A stretch of DNA of 64,000 bases from positions 1 to 64,000 of the forward strand of contig CAUAFG010000002.1 in NCBI GenBank assembly GCA_958428235.1, read 5' to 3'. Below the pieces are notes generated by a model. The model had not been told where the DNA came from and did not search any database. It worked only from the letters and a program-made list of their open reading frames with translations. Origin of the DNA: Faeciplasma sp900553675. GTDB lineage: Bacteria; Bacillota; Clostridia; Oscillospirales; Ruminococcaceae. The translations under genes were made by a program, and so were the position numbers. Below are positions 34,238 to 42,385 of the stretch, one piece after another. Within the stretch, counting starts at the first letter, position 1; every line of letters starts with the position of its first letter.

Positions 34238-37200
34238 TTAAATATATCCCTTGTACATATCAGGCTTACCTATGTCATAGAAGCTCGTACTGGGTTTACT
34301 TATTCTCATTTTTGCGTAAATCCATGTAAGGGTATTGTCTATTTCACCTTGCGATGCAAAAAGGTTCAAAGTGTTGACAACGTAGCCCGGACCGCGTCCA
34401 ACGATAACTCCGTCGTTTTCAGTTCCTGCGTTGGCGTAAATAGTATCCTCGGTGACAAGAACCATGATGTCAGTTGTGTTAATTTTGTATCCCAAAGGAG
34501 CTTTGATTTCCTTGACAATGTATTGACCGTCATCAAGATTCGTAAATTCACCGGTTCCTGTGTGAACGCTGTCAAGCTGACTTGTCGTTGTAGTCTGAAG
34601 CGGGAATATTGTGTTGCTTCCATCTGTAATAACGCCGGTATTGCTGTCAATTGAATAGTTTGCCGAAAGTTCAGCATAGATGCCGCTGTTTGTGCGGTAA
34701 AGGATTTTTTCGGTGAGTTCATCTTGATGAACATTATAGATAGCAAAGGTTGCGCCATTTATCAAGGTGTTGTTTTCATCCGTTTTCTGAACGAGAATCT
34801 TGTTGATAAGGTTTGGAACTCTGATGTTTGCGCCGAAGGCTCTTTCAAAGCCTTTGGTACCTGTCGGAACTACATTTATTCTTGCAAGCTCATCATCATG
34901 CGAGTATACTCCGTGTGTATTTTCTAATGTCGCTTCATACAGGCTGTTCTCTGATGTCCAGTAGAAGCCAACGGTATAGCGGGTATTCTTCTTGTTTTTA
35001 TCGTCAAGCATACGATAATAAGTGGCTATGTTTCCGGGGAGGTTTTCAAGAGTCACCTGCATATCGCAAGACGGTGAAACCTTGAATACAACTTCGTTTC
35101 CTTCGGCCTGCGATTTTTGCGCCGCTTCAATCGCCGCTGAAACGATATTACCACCATGGGCTTTGACATCCTCCAATTGGTAACCATACATATCGTTGCC
35201 ATAAACCGGAGTCCAGCTGCTATCGCTTCCTAAAGCCGTCGGGTAGCCGTTTGAATCAACAGGACCGGTGTACTTCATAACAACAGCAAACAGTGTGCCA
35301 TGTGTTTGTGTTGTTACATGATTGTTTGCTTCGTCGCGATCTATTTCATAATAAGTTACAGGTTCAGCTCCAGTATCTGTCTTAAGCCAGATAGTATCAG
35401 TTGCTGTTACCTGAAGGGTAGGCGCCGCTCGCGAACCGGATTCACTTGTGTTCCGACATCGCAGAATAGTTTGCTCAGCGCCCGTCCATATCTCAAGGGA
35501 AACATCCTTTGAAACAACTCTGTATCCATCCGGAACCTTAATCTCTCTGAGAATGAAATGATCGCCGAACTTCTCTCTGATCTCCGTCAGAGTAAGTGGT
35601 ACATTGTTTACAGTATCCTCGAAAACCATTTCGCCTTGATTATTGGTAATACCGGTGTAAAGCGCATTTACGAGCAAGCCATTAGCATCGTAAAAATTGC
35701 CGTTGGTGTCGTATACAGGGCTTTCAGGTTCAGTGACATAATTTCCACCTTTAGTATCAAGCATATGATAATCCGCATCAGCAGCATAAACCGCAAACTT
35801 TGCGCCCGGAACAACCTCGCCGTACTGGTCAACCTTATAAATAGCGGTCTTGGGTATGCTTATAAGGTTGTATTCAAGTTCGAGGTTTGATGAGTAGTTG
35901 CCTCGCTCGAGATAGAAGAATTTAAGCGTGTGGGTTGTATTATCCGCAAATGTTGCGGGTTGAGTATCTGACCATTTTGTGGTATCTGATTTGCCTGCCG
36001 CTATAAAAGCTTCGTTTAGAGTGGTATTATGAGCGCCGTTAATCGCAACTTCGCCGGTAACAAAGTTAATATCAATGCTGCAAGCGTCGTGTATGCCGCC
36101 GCCGTCGCCGATGAGAACATCGTCAATGAATATCCACACGTCATCATCACCAGAGAAGTGGAATGAGGTTGGAATACCACTATTTTGTTTGGTGTAGCCG
36201 CCGTTCTTTTGGAAGAAGCGCGTTGTTATAGTCATGCCGAAGTAGTGATTTACCTGAGAATCATCACGAGCCAATTCCATGATCTGAGGAGCCTTATTAA
36301 ATGGGAAGAATTGACCAACGCCTCCATCTTTTTCTTTAACGCCCGGCTGGTCGTAGATGTAGATAGTATTGTCTTTCTGATTATATTCAGCCATAGTTTG
36401 CTTGCAGTCAAAGAAGAAATAACCCTCGTCATTGTTGCGAAGCAGTCCGCCGACGTTTGTATATGACACCTTGCCCATGTGCGAAATATCAGGATCAAAC
36501 AGGTATGCAAGGGATTCATACATCCTGTTAGGATCTGGATTCAAATCATCTTGATGGTTACCTGAAAGCTGAGGATAGCCATCATAACCCAAAATATTGT
36601 TGACGATGCCTGCTTTCGGAGCGTCTGATCCGGTCCATCTGTTTAACGAATTACCTTCCTCACCATCTCGGACAAAATGATAATTATGATTTTTATTTAT
36701 GCCTTCATCTGGATGATCTCTGTCATTATCACTCATAAATTGCCCCTCTGGACCGTCAGAAGCAGTCCAATAGTCGAACAGATTTATAACAGTGTTTGAT
36801 GATGATACAGTGGGAAGACGATGGGCAGTGTCTTCACGTACGGTGAGAGAGGGGGTACAGGCTTTTATGTCTGCAGAAGCTTCATGTCCCCACCAAAATG
36901 TTGTATTCACACCATCGCCGAAATATGGATTAATATAAATGGTATGCCCTCCAATCTCACCACTTATATTCAAAGCATTGTTTGCTGCTGCCGTAACTGT
37001 AAACTGAGTGGCACTGCTTTTTTCATCTGTAAAAACAATATTCGCGGTATACTGCCACCATGTCTTATAATAATCAAGTTCACTGAATGTTAAATAACGT
37101 TTATTGCCAATATTATCTTTGTAATATATATAGTATTGATTTGCACCGTCGGCTTTTTCAAAATACCAGTACTGATAGGCGGAAAAATCACTCACAGATG

Positions 37201-39127
37201 ACACAAACACAGTTTTGCGATAAGTGTGTTGTATAGTTTGGTCTTGAAAACCTTCATCCACCATGATATGGTCTTCATATGTCATCAACGTTGTCGAATT
37301 TTGACCGCAAAAGATATAAGGCGTATTTTCCTGAATATCACTAAGCGGAACGGTGGCTAAATCATAAGTCCTATTCCAATAAATACTGCCATCAGGATAA
37401 TATCCCCAAGTGCCGGCGGCATTCGCCAGCGTCATAATTTCATTGTCCAATGTAACATTGTCAGGGTCTATTTCGCACTCCTCGGTATGCTCGTGCTCCT
37501 CCATGCCGCAGATAAGCTCCCACTTGCCGTAGCAATGGATATCATGGAAGTGACCCAAAGACTCCTCCAATGGGCAGATGATGTTCATGTTTTCATCAAA
37601 ACAGCCGTACTCAAAGCTGTGAAGGTGAGCGCCTTCACCCTCCGGAATTTCACAGGTCAGGGCGGTTGCATCTATCGGGATTTCTTCGATTATATAGCAA
37701 ATGCCTTCACACTCCTGCGTGTGCTGATGTGTTCTTACTGCCATCATTCCGCAGACAAGCTCTCCCGACTCGTTATAACAGCTAAAGGTATGTTCATGCA
37801 AAATGACCTCAGGAAGGGTGCACATGCCCGATTCCGAAACGTTATTCTGATCTACAAATCCTTCCGGATTCTCCGGTACATCAAGATTGCCAAGCCCAGC
37901 GGCATTGTTAAGCCCGTCGGAAATTACCGGATCATCCGAATTGCTCACATTATCAATGTTGTCCGGCACATCGGAAACAATAGGTTCGTCATATGTTCCA
38001 AACAGATCGGTAATGCCGGATTCATCGGGAATATTCGGCTCTTCGGTCTCGGCAGCAGCTGCCGGATCTTCTGGGCTTTCCATTAAGCCGTAGTTTTCGG
38101 TGCTTATCGCCATTGGGTCGAAAGCATATTCGCCCGCATCCATGACTTCGCCTGCTTCTGCCTTTGTGCAGATTAAAACCTTCTCATAAATATAGCAGTC
38201 GTCTGTATGCTGATGAACGGGTGATGTAGTAACGGTTTCTGCGGCAGGGTTGCCGAGTTCTGGCGGTATATCGCCAAAGGCAGAATCGTTTGTTGTGACA
38301 GCAGTAACGGCTTCGTTCTGCATGATGTCTGATACAGGGAAATCTGTCTGAGCTGCTTCGCTGAATGGCTCCGTAACAGCGGGTTCAGAGACAGGCTCGG
38401 ACACTGGGTCTACGATAGGCTCAGCGGCAGTCTCAGTAACAGGCTCGCTAAGTGCGGGCAAAGCGGGTTCAGCGGTCACGTCGGTCTCTGCAACTGTTGT
38501 AACCTCGCCAAATGCAAATTCATCAGCAGGAGGAGCAGGGAAGAGGCTATTGTCCGTGTTTAGTGTAGGCTCGTTCACAATGCCGTCGACAATTTCGTTT
38601 CCGAATATATCAGTTTCGGGAGCATCGAACCCGCAGATGTATTTTTTACGAAGCTCGTAGCATTCGTCAGTATGTATGTGCGGTTCGTTTATATCATCCT
38701 GTGGGATATTGCATGATTCATCGTGAATATGCAAGGATATTTCCGGCAGGGGGCACCAAAGGCTTCCGTCCTCATCATAGCAGTTTTCGTCATGAATATG
38801 AACGACGAAATCAGCTTCGCCGCAATTCAGTGCGCCAAGCTCGTCATAGCAGGCGCTGGTATGATGGTGAATGATCGGATTGATTTCCGCCGGAATGGCA
38901 GTTGTTTTATTTTCAGACATGATTTGTCTGTAACATTCATCTGTGTGGATATGCTCTTTAAAGCCGCAGTAGGTGGGTATCTCCATGGTGATGGCAGGCA
39001 GAATCAATGCATATGTAGTGCAGAAAACTACAATGCATCCCAATGCAAACACTATTCTTTTCCAAGCAAGACGACGGCTGTTTTTGACTATTAAACCGTC
39101 CTTGTCATTAGCTTTATTGTTTCGCAT
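34238..39127 (-). CDS. Large surface adhesin: His/Cys repeats, fibro-slime domain, SpaA/CnaB domains (truncated before its LPxTG anchor)
   Basis: 1629 residues to the TAA. A signal/membrane segment (about 20-45) is followed by some ten repeats of an H-x-H-T-x2-C-Y type (HIHTDECY, HHHTSACY, HEHTFSCY, HQHTDDCY) over about residues 50-575. Between these repeats lies a Pro/Glu/Thr/Val-rich stalk (about 195-440). A fibro-slime domain follows at about 900-1085 with the hallmark FHFSGDDDVWIFIDD. Two SpaA/CnaB-type domains lie at about 1090-1215 and 1440-1595; such domains often form Lys-Asn isopeptide bonds. ATG 39127 is chosen since AAAGAGG lies 8 bases upstream; the ATG at 39148 has none. Without the downstream LPQTG it would be secreted but not sortase-anchored. 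No sortase gene is in the window. Confidence 0.85.
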   Translation of the reverse strand: MRNNKANDKDGLIVKNSRRLAWKRIVFALGCIVVFCTTYALILPAITMEIPTYCGFKEHIHTDECYRQIMSENKTTAIPAEINPIIHHHTSACYDELGALNCGEADFVVHIHDENCYDEDGSLWCPLPEISLHIHDESCNIPQDDINEPHIHTDECYELRKKYICGFDAPETDIFGNEIVDGIVNEPTLNTDNSLFPAPPADEFAFGEVTTVAETDVTAEPALPALSEPVTETAAEPIVDPVSEPVSEPAVTEPFSEAAQTDFPVSDIMQNEAVTAVTTNDSAFGDIPPELGNPAAETVTTSPVHQHTDDCYIYEKVLICTKAEAGEVMDAGEYAFDPMAISTENYGLMESPEDPAAAAETEEPNIPDESGITDLFGTYDEPIVSDVPDNIDNVSNSDDPVISDGLNNAAGLGNLDVPENPEGFVDQNNVSESGMCTLPEVILHEHTFSCYNESGELVCGMMAVRTHQHTQECEGICYIIEEIPIDATALTCEIPEGEGAHLHSFEYGCFDENMNIICPLEESLGHFHDIHCYGKWELICGMEEHEHTEECEIDPDNVTLDNEIMTLANAAGTWGYYPDGSIYWNRTYDLATVPLSDIQENTPYIFCGQNSTTLMTYEDHIMVDEGFQDQTIQHTYRKTVFVSSVSDFSAYQYWYFEKADGANQYYIYYKDNIGNKRYLTFSELDYYKTWWQYTANIVFTDEKSSATQFTVTAAANNALNISGEIGGHTIYINPYFGDGVNTTFWWGHEASADIKACTPSLTVREDTAHRLPTVSSSNTVINLFDYWTASDGPEGQFMSDNDRDHPDEGINKNHNYHFVRDGEEGNSLNRWTGSDAPKAGIVNNILGYDGYPQLSGNHQDDLNPDPNRMYESLAYLFDPDISHMGKVSYTNVGGLLRNNDEGYFFFDCKQTMAEYNQKDNTIYIYDQPGVKEKDGGVGQFFPFNKAPQIMELARDDSQVNHYFGMTITTRFFQKNGGYTKQNSGIPTSFHFSGDDDVWIFIDDVLIGDGGGIHDACSIDINFVTGEVAINGAHNTTLNEAFIAAGKSDTTKWSDTQPATFADNTTHTLKFFYLERGNYSSNLELEYNLISIPKTAIYKVDQYGEVVPGAKFAVYAADADYHMLDTKGGNYVTEPESPVYDTNGNFYDANGLLVNALYTGITNNQGEMVFEDTVNNVPLTLTEIREKFGDHFILREIKVPDGYRVVSKDVSLEIWTGAEQTILRCRNTSESGSRAAPTLQVTATDTIWLKTDTGAEPVTYYEIDRDEANNHVTTQTHGTLFAVVMKYTGPVDSNGYPTALGSDSSWTPVYGNDMYGYQLEDVKAHGGNIVSAAIEAAQKSQAEGNEVVFKVSPSCDMQVTLENLPGNIATYYRMLDDKNKKNTRYTVGFYWTSENSLYEATLENTHGVYSHDDELARINVVPTGTKGFERAFGANIRVPNLINKILVQKTDENNTLINGATFAIYNVHQDELTEKILYRTNSGIYAELSANYSIDSNTGVITDGSNTIFPLQTTTTSQLDSVHTGTGEFTNLDDGQYIVKEIKAPLGYKINTTDIMVLVTEDTIYANAGTENDGVIVGRGPGYVVNTLNLFASQGEIDNTLTWIYAKMRISKPSTSFYDIGKPDMYKGYI

Positions 39128-39181
39128 ATGTATGTACCTCTTTTTCATGCTACTTGACTGTACTTTACATCAGCGCAAATA

Positions 39182-39211
39182 AGTATACTATTCGTTGAAA
39201 AAAACGTACAA
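39182..39211 (-). promoter_or_regulatory. Probable SigA-type promoter for the adhesin
   Basis: Minus-strand TTGTAC (39206-39211), 18 bases, TATACT (39182-39187), about 55 bases before the start. The rest of 39212-39434 is AT-rich with nothing else recognised. Confidence 0.55.
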
Positions 39212-39434
39212 TTATGTTATAATATATCAAAAAGTTTTATGTAATAAGTTCAAAATTGATGAGAATATATTGAATTTATAACTAAGTTATTATAGCACAA
39301 ACCTTCGAAATTATCAATAGTGAATATTAAATTTCTATAATTTATTCTGCAAATCTGCCTTATTTTATCATGAGATGATTTTGAGAGCAAAACCATTGCG
39401 GTTAAACCTCGCAAAATCGATTTGTTCAAGATTA

Positions 39435-39466
39435 TAAAAAAGAAAAGTCGGAGTGTACCGACCTTT
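39435..39466 (-). terminator. Terminator of htpG
   Basis: Nine-pair stem (one G-U): minus-strand AAAGGTCGG with CCGACTTTT (39458-39466 and 39443-39451), followed by TCTTTTTT. Confidence 0.8.
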
Positions 39467-39499
39467 CTTATAAGCTTGTTCACATTAAAAGCGTTCAAC

Positions 39500-41383
39500 T
39501 CACACCATCAAATCGCAGACGAGATTGGAAAGCTCTGTAGGATTGGAAATTTCCATTCCGCCGATAAGCCTTGCCTGAGCGTAAAGTATCTTAGAGTACT
39601 TTGCAAGCTTGTCTTTATCTGATTCGTAAAGCTTTTTAAGGCTTTGTGCTATCGGGTGGTTGAGATTTATTTCAAGGATGGTCTGAGCCTTAATGCTGCC
39701 GTCATTGTCCGGCATGGTGTTAAGCACTTTTTCCATCTCAAGGGATATTCCGCCCTCACTCGAAATGCATACAGGGTGATCCTTTAAGGTGTTAGTGAAC
39801 TTTACTGCGCTGACAGCACCAGAAAGTGAATCCTTCATAAAGCTGAGCAGACCGTCGTTAGACTCGTTTTCGGTCTTAAGACTCTCTTTTTCCTCCTCGG
39901 TTGAGATATCCAGCGACTGATCAGATACGTTTACAAAGCTCTTACCCTCGTATTCTCCGAGAGCCTTCAGCGCAAATTCATCGACGTCGTCTTTAAGATA
40001 AAGCACCTCAAAGCCCTTGTCAACAACAGCTTCCGACTGAGGAAGCATTGCACAGGCGTCTATGCTCGAACCGCAGGCATAGTAAATTGATTTCTGCTCC
40101 TCTCTCATTCTTCCAAGATACTCTTTAAGGGTTACAAGCTTCTTTTCATTGGATGAGGTGAACATCACCAAATCCTTAAGAACGTCCTTGTGCATACCGT
40201 AATTAGAATAAAGACCGAATTTAAGCTGTAAGCCAAGGGAGGAGTAGAACTTCTCATATTTCTCGCGGTCGTTTTCAAGCATTTTTGTAAGCTCGTTCTT
40301 GATTCTCTTTTCAACCGCTCTTGCAATAACCTGAAGCTGGCGGTCGTGCTGCAAAGTCTCACGAGAGATATTAAGAGCTAAGTTTGCGCTGTCGATAACG
40401 CCGTGAACAAAGCCGAAGTAATCGGGAAGCAGGTCGGAGCATTTGTCCATTATAAGAACTCCACTCGAATAAAGCTGCAAGCCTTTTTCGTAGTTCTTTG
40501 AATAGTAGTCAAACGGCGCATGAGATGGGATAAACAAAAGCGCGTCGAAAGCCGCGGTACCATCCACAGAGAAGTGAAGAACCTTAGAAGGAGCTTCATA
40601 ATCATAGAATTTCTCGCGGTAGAATTTATTGTATTCCTCTTCGGTGATTTCAGATGACGAGCGCTTCCACAGCGGAATCATGCTGTTGAGGGTAGCTGTT
40701 GTCTTGACGGTTTCGTATTCATCCTTGCTGCCCTCTTTAAGCTTGGATTCCTCAACCTCCATCTTGATGGGGTAGCGGATGTAGTCGGAATACTTTCTTA
40801 TAAGCTCCCTGATTCTGTATTCGTCCAGATATTCGCTGTACTTTTCGTCGTCGTTGTCATCACGCAGGTGAAGGATTATTTCTGTTCCGGCTTCCGCCTT
40901 TTCACAGGGTTCAACGGTATATCCGTCCACGCCGGAGGACTGCCACTGCCATGCTTCATCGCTTCCACAGACCTTTGATTTAACGGTTATAAGGTCGGCA
41001 ACCATAAAAGCAGAATAAAAGCCAACGCCAAACTGACCGATTATATCTGTCTTTTCCTTGGCTTCATCGCTCTGCTTGAAGTCGTAAGAGCCGCTCTTTG
41101 CGATGGTACCCAAGTTGTTTTCAAGCTCGTCACGTGTCATGCCGCAGCCGTTGTCGGTTATGGTAAGAGTTTTTTTCTCCTTGTCCGGAACAATCCAGAT
41201 TTCATACTCACCGTTTTCAAGCGAAGCGCTTGAATCGTTGAGGGCGCGGAAATGACGCTTGTCCAAAGCGTCGCTTGCGTTTGATATTAACTCTCTGAGG
41301 AAGATTTCCTTGTGGGTGTAAACGGAGTTAATCATCATATCAAGCAGCTTTTTAGATTCTGTTTTAAATTCTTTTTTTGCCAT
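39500..41383 (-). CDS. htpG: Molecular chaperone HtpG (bacterial Hsp90)
   Basis: A 627-residue ATP-dependent chaperone. The N-terminal GHKL ATPase has ELISNASDALDK (catalytic Glu and Mg-binding Asn), ITDNGCGMT and GQFGVGFYSAFMVAD. A middle domain (NISRETLQHDRQL) and a C-terminal dimerisation domain follow. ATG 41383 is chosen since AAAGGAG lies just upstream; an upstream in-frame start would precede the ribosome site. No CIRCE element was seen. Length is typical. Confidence 0.97.
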   Translation of the reverse strand: MAKKEFKTESKKLLDMMINSVYTHKEIFLRELISNASDALDKRHFRALNDSSASLENGEYEIWIVPDKEKKTLTITDNGCGMTRDELENNLGTIAKSGSYDFKQSDEAKEKTDIIGQFGVGFYSAFMVADLITVKSKVCGSDEAWQWQSSGVDGYTVEPCEKAEAGTEIILHLRDDNDDEKYSEYLDEYRIRELIRKYSDYIRYPIKMEVEESKLKEGSKDEYETVKTTATLNSMIPLWKRSSSEITEEEYNKFYREKFYDYEAPSKVLHFSVDGTAAFDALLFIPSHAPFDYYSKNYEKGLQLYSSGVLIMDKCSDLLPDYFGFVHGVIDSANLALNISRETLQHDRQLQVIARAVEKRIKNELTKMLENDREKYEKFYSSLGLQLKFGLYSNYGMHKDVLKDLVMFTSSNEKKLVTLKEYLGRMREEQKSIYYACGSSIDACAMLPQSEAVVDKGFEVLYLKDDVDEFALKALGEYEGKSFVNVSDQSLDISTEEEKESLKTENESNDGLLSFMKDSLSGAVSAVKFTNTLKDHPVCISSEGGISLEMEKVLNTMPDNDGSIKAQTILEINLNHPIAQSLKKLYESDKDKLAKYSKILYAQARLIGGMEISNPTELSNLVCDLMV

Positions 41384-41494
41384 GATAATTCTCCTTTTGG
41401 AATAATTTTTTATCAAACAGTTATGATAACACCTATTTTCAAAAATACTATGAAAATAATGTGAAATTTCTGTTACAATTATTCACAGAAAATT

Positions 41495-41519
41495 ACAGAG
41501 CGGAGGTTATCCGCTCTGT
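41495..41519 (-). terminator. Terminator of the flavodoxin-type reductase gene
   Basis: Perfect 10-base stem ACAGAGCGGA (41495-41504) with TCCGCTCTGT (41510-41519); the minus strand continues AATTTTC, so the T-run is modest. Confidence 0.7.
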
Positions 41520-41546
41520 CCATGATTCGTATGCTATGGTGAAAAC

Positions 41547-42164
41547 TTATCTTATAAAGTTTGTTCTTATCGTTTCTTCCTTTTCGGGAAGACCGTATTT
41601 TTCCTTGCCCAAAGCAATCGACTTCATCAGGAAGGACATATTCTTTGCAAGTGTTCTCATCATCTGAAGTCCCTCAAGGTCGTTTTGTGCATCCTCTGCG
41701 CTGTTGCCGTGAATTCCGTTCCAGTACTGACCGGACGCAACCGGCATACCGCTAATTGTGAAGAACTTGTTAAGCTCGTCAAATGTCGCCGTCAGACCGC
41801 CTCTTCTCGCAGAGCAGACCGCCGCGCCCACCTTCATGCGCTTGTCAAAGTGAGTGCTATAGAAAAGTCTTGTAAGAAAAGCAACCAAGGTTGCATTTGC
41901 GGCTGCATAGTAAACAGGCGAGCCGACAACCAAGCCATCGCACTCCTCAAACTTCTGAGCCGCTTCGTTTACGACATCGTTAAAAGCGCATTTTCCGGTT
42001 TTGTAGCATGACTTGCAGGCAACGCAGCTTCTTATGTCCTTGTTTCCGATGTGCAAAAGCTCTACTTCTATGCCCTCAGCTTCAAAGACTTTTTTCATCT
42101 CGTTAAGCGCTGTAAAGGTGCTTCCGCTTGCGTGAGGACTTCCGTTGATCATTAATACCTTCAT
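41547..42164 (-). CDS. Flavodoxin-family NAD(P)H-dependent oxidoreductase
   Basis: A 205-residue protein of the NADPH-dependent FMN reductase fold. NGSPHASGSTFTAL (7-20) binds the FMN phosphate, SPVYYAAANA (about 81-90) binds the isoalloxazine, and a Cys cluster CVACKSCYKTGKC (about 47-59) is typical of the iron-sulfur flavoprotein-like branch. AAAGGAG precedes the ATG. Likely electron-transfer or quinone/nitro reduction; substrate unknown. Monocistronic, promoter at 42212-42240. Confidence 0.85.
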   Translation of the reverse strand: MKVLMINGSPHASGSTFTALNEMKKVFEAEGIEVELLHIGNKDIRSCVACKSCYKTGKCAFNDVVNEAAQKFEECDGLVVGSPVYYAAANATLVAFLTRLFYSTHFDKRMKVGAAVCSARRGGLTATFDELNKFFTISGMPVASGQYWNGIHGNSAEDAQNDLEGLQMMRTLAKNMSFLMKSIALGKEKYGLPEKEETIRTNFIR

Positions 42165-42211
42165 TGTACACTACTCCTTTTCTGTTTTTAAATATGTATA
42201 CTTTCAAATAT

Positions 42212-42240
42212 ATTATATATTCATTATCACAAAATAGCAA
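42212..42240 (-). promoter_or_regulatory. SigA-type promoter for the flavodoxin-type reductase gene
   Basis: Minus-strand TTGCTA (42235-42240), 17 bases, TATAAT (42212-42217). Confidence 0.65.
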
Positions 42241-42279
42241 TAGATTCAGAAAATAAAACGGACATATTTTTATATAAGG

Positions 42280-42313
42280 TGGTCATTTTTAATAATAGTT
42301 TGGTCGTTTTTAA
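42280..42313 (+). promoter_or_regulatory. Direct repeat with 21-bp period upstream of the GH98 promoter (candidate LytTR-type activator site)
   Basis: TGGTCATTTTTAA (42280-42292) and TGGTCGTTTTTAA (42301-42313) are spaced 21 bases start to start, two helical turns, ending 7 bases before the -35 box. Spacing and position match sites of LytTR-domain regulators; the actual protein is unknown. Confidence 0.6.
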
Positions 42314-42320
42314 AATATTC

Positions 42321-42349
42321 TTGACTTGTCAGTTGATTTTTTTTATAAT
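42321..42349 (+). promoter_or_regulatory. SigA-type promoter for the GH98 pair
   Basis: TTGACT (42321-42326), 17 bases, TATAAT (42344-42349), 36 bases before the first GH98 gene. Confidence 0.8.
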
Positions 42350-42385
42350 TAATATACAAATTAATTTGCGAGGGAATGTTATATT

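Noticed and set aside
37487..38086. 199-codon plus-strand ORF
   Set aside because: It lies antisense to the His/Cys repeats of the adhesin, whose frame has clear domains; no ribosome site or recognisable sequence.
39250..39498. 82-codon minus-strand ORF between htpG and the adhesin
   Set aside because: It has no ribosome site, contains the htpG terminator, and its composition is that of AT-rich spacer.
41384..41470. CIRCE element before htpG
   Set aside because: No TTAGCACTC-N9-GAGTGCTAA palindrome or close variant was found; htpG often lacks CIRCE.
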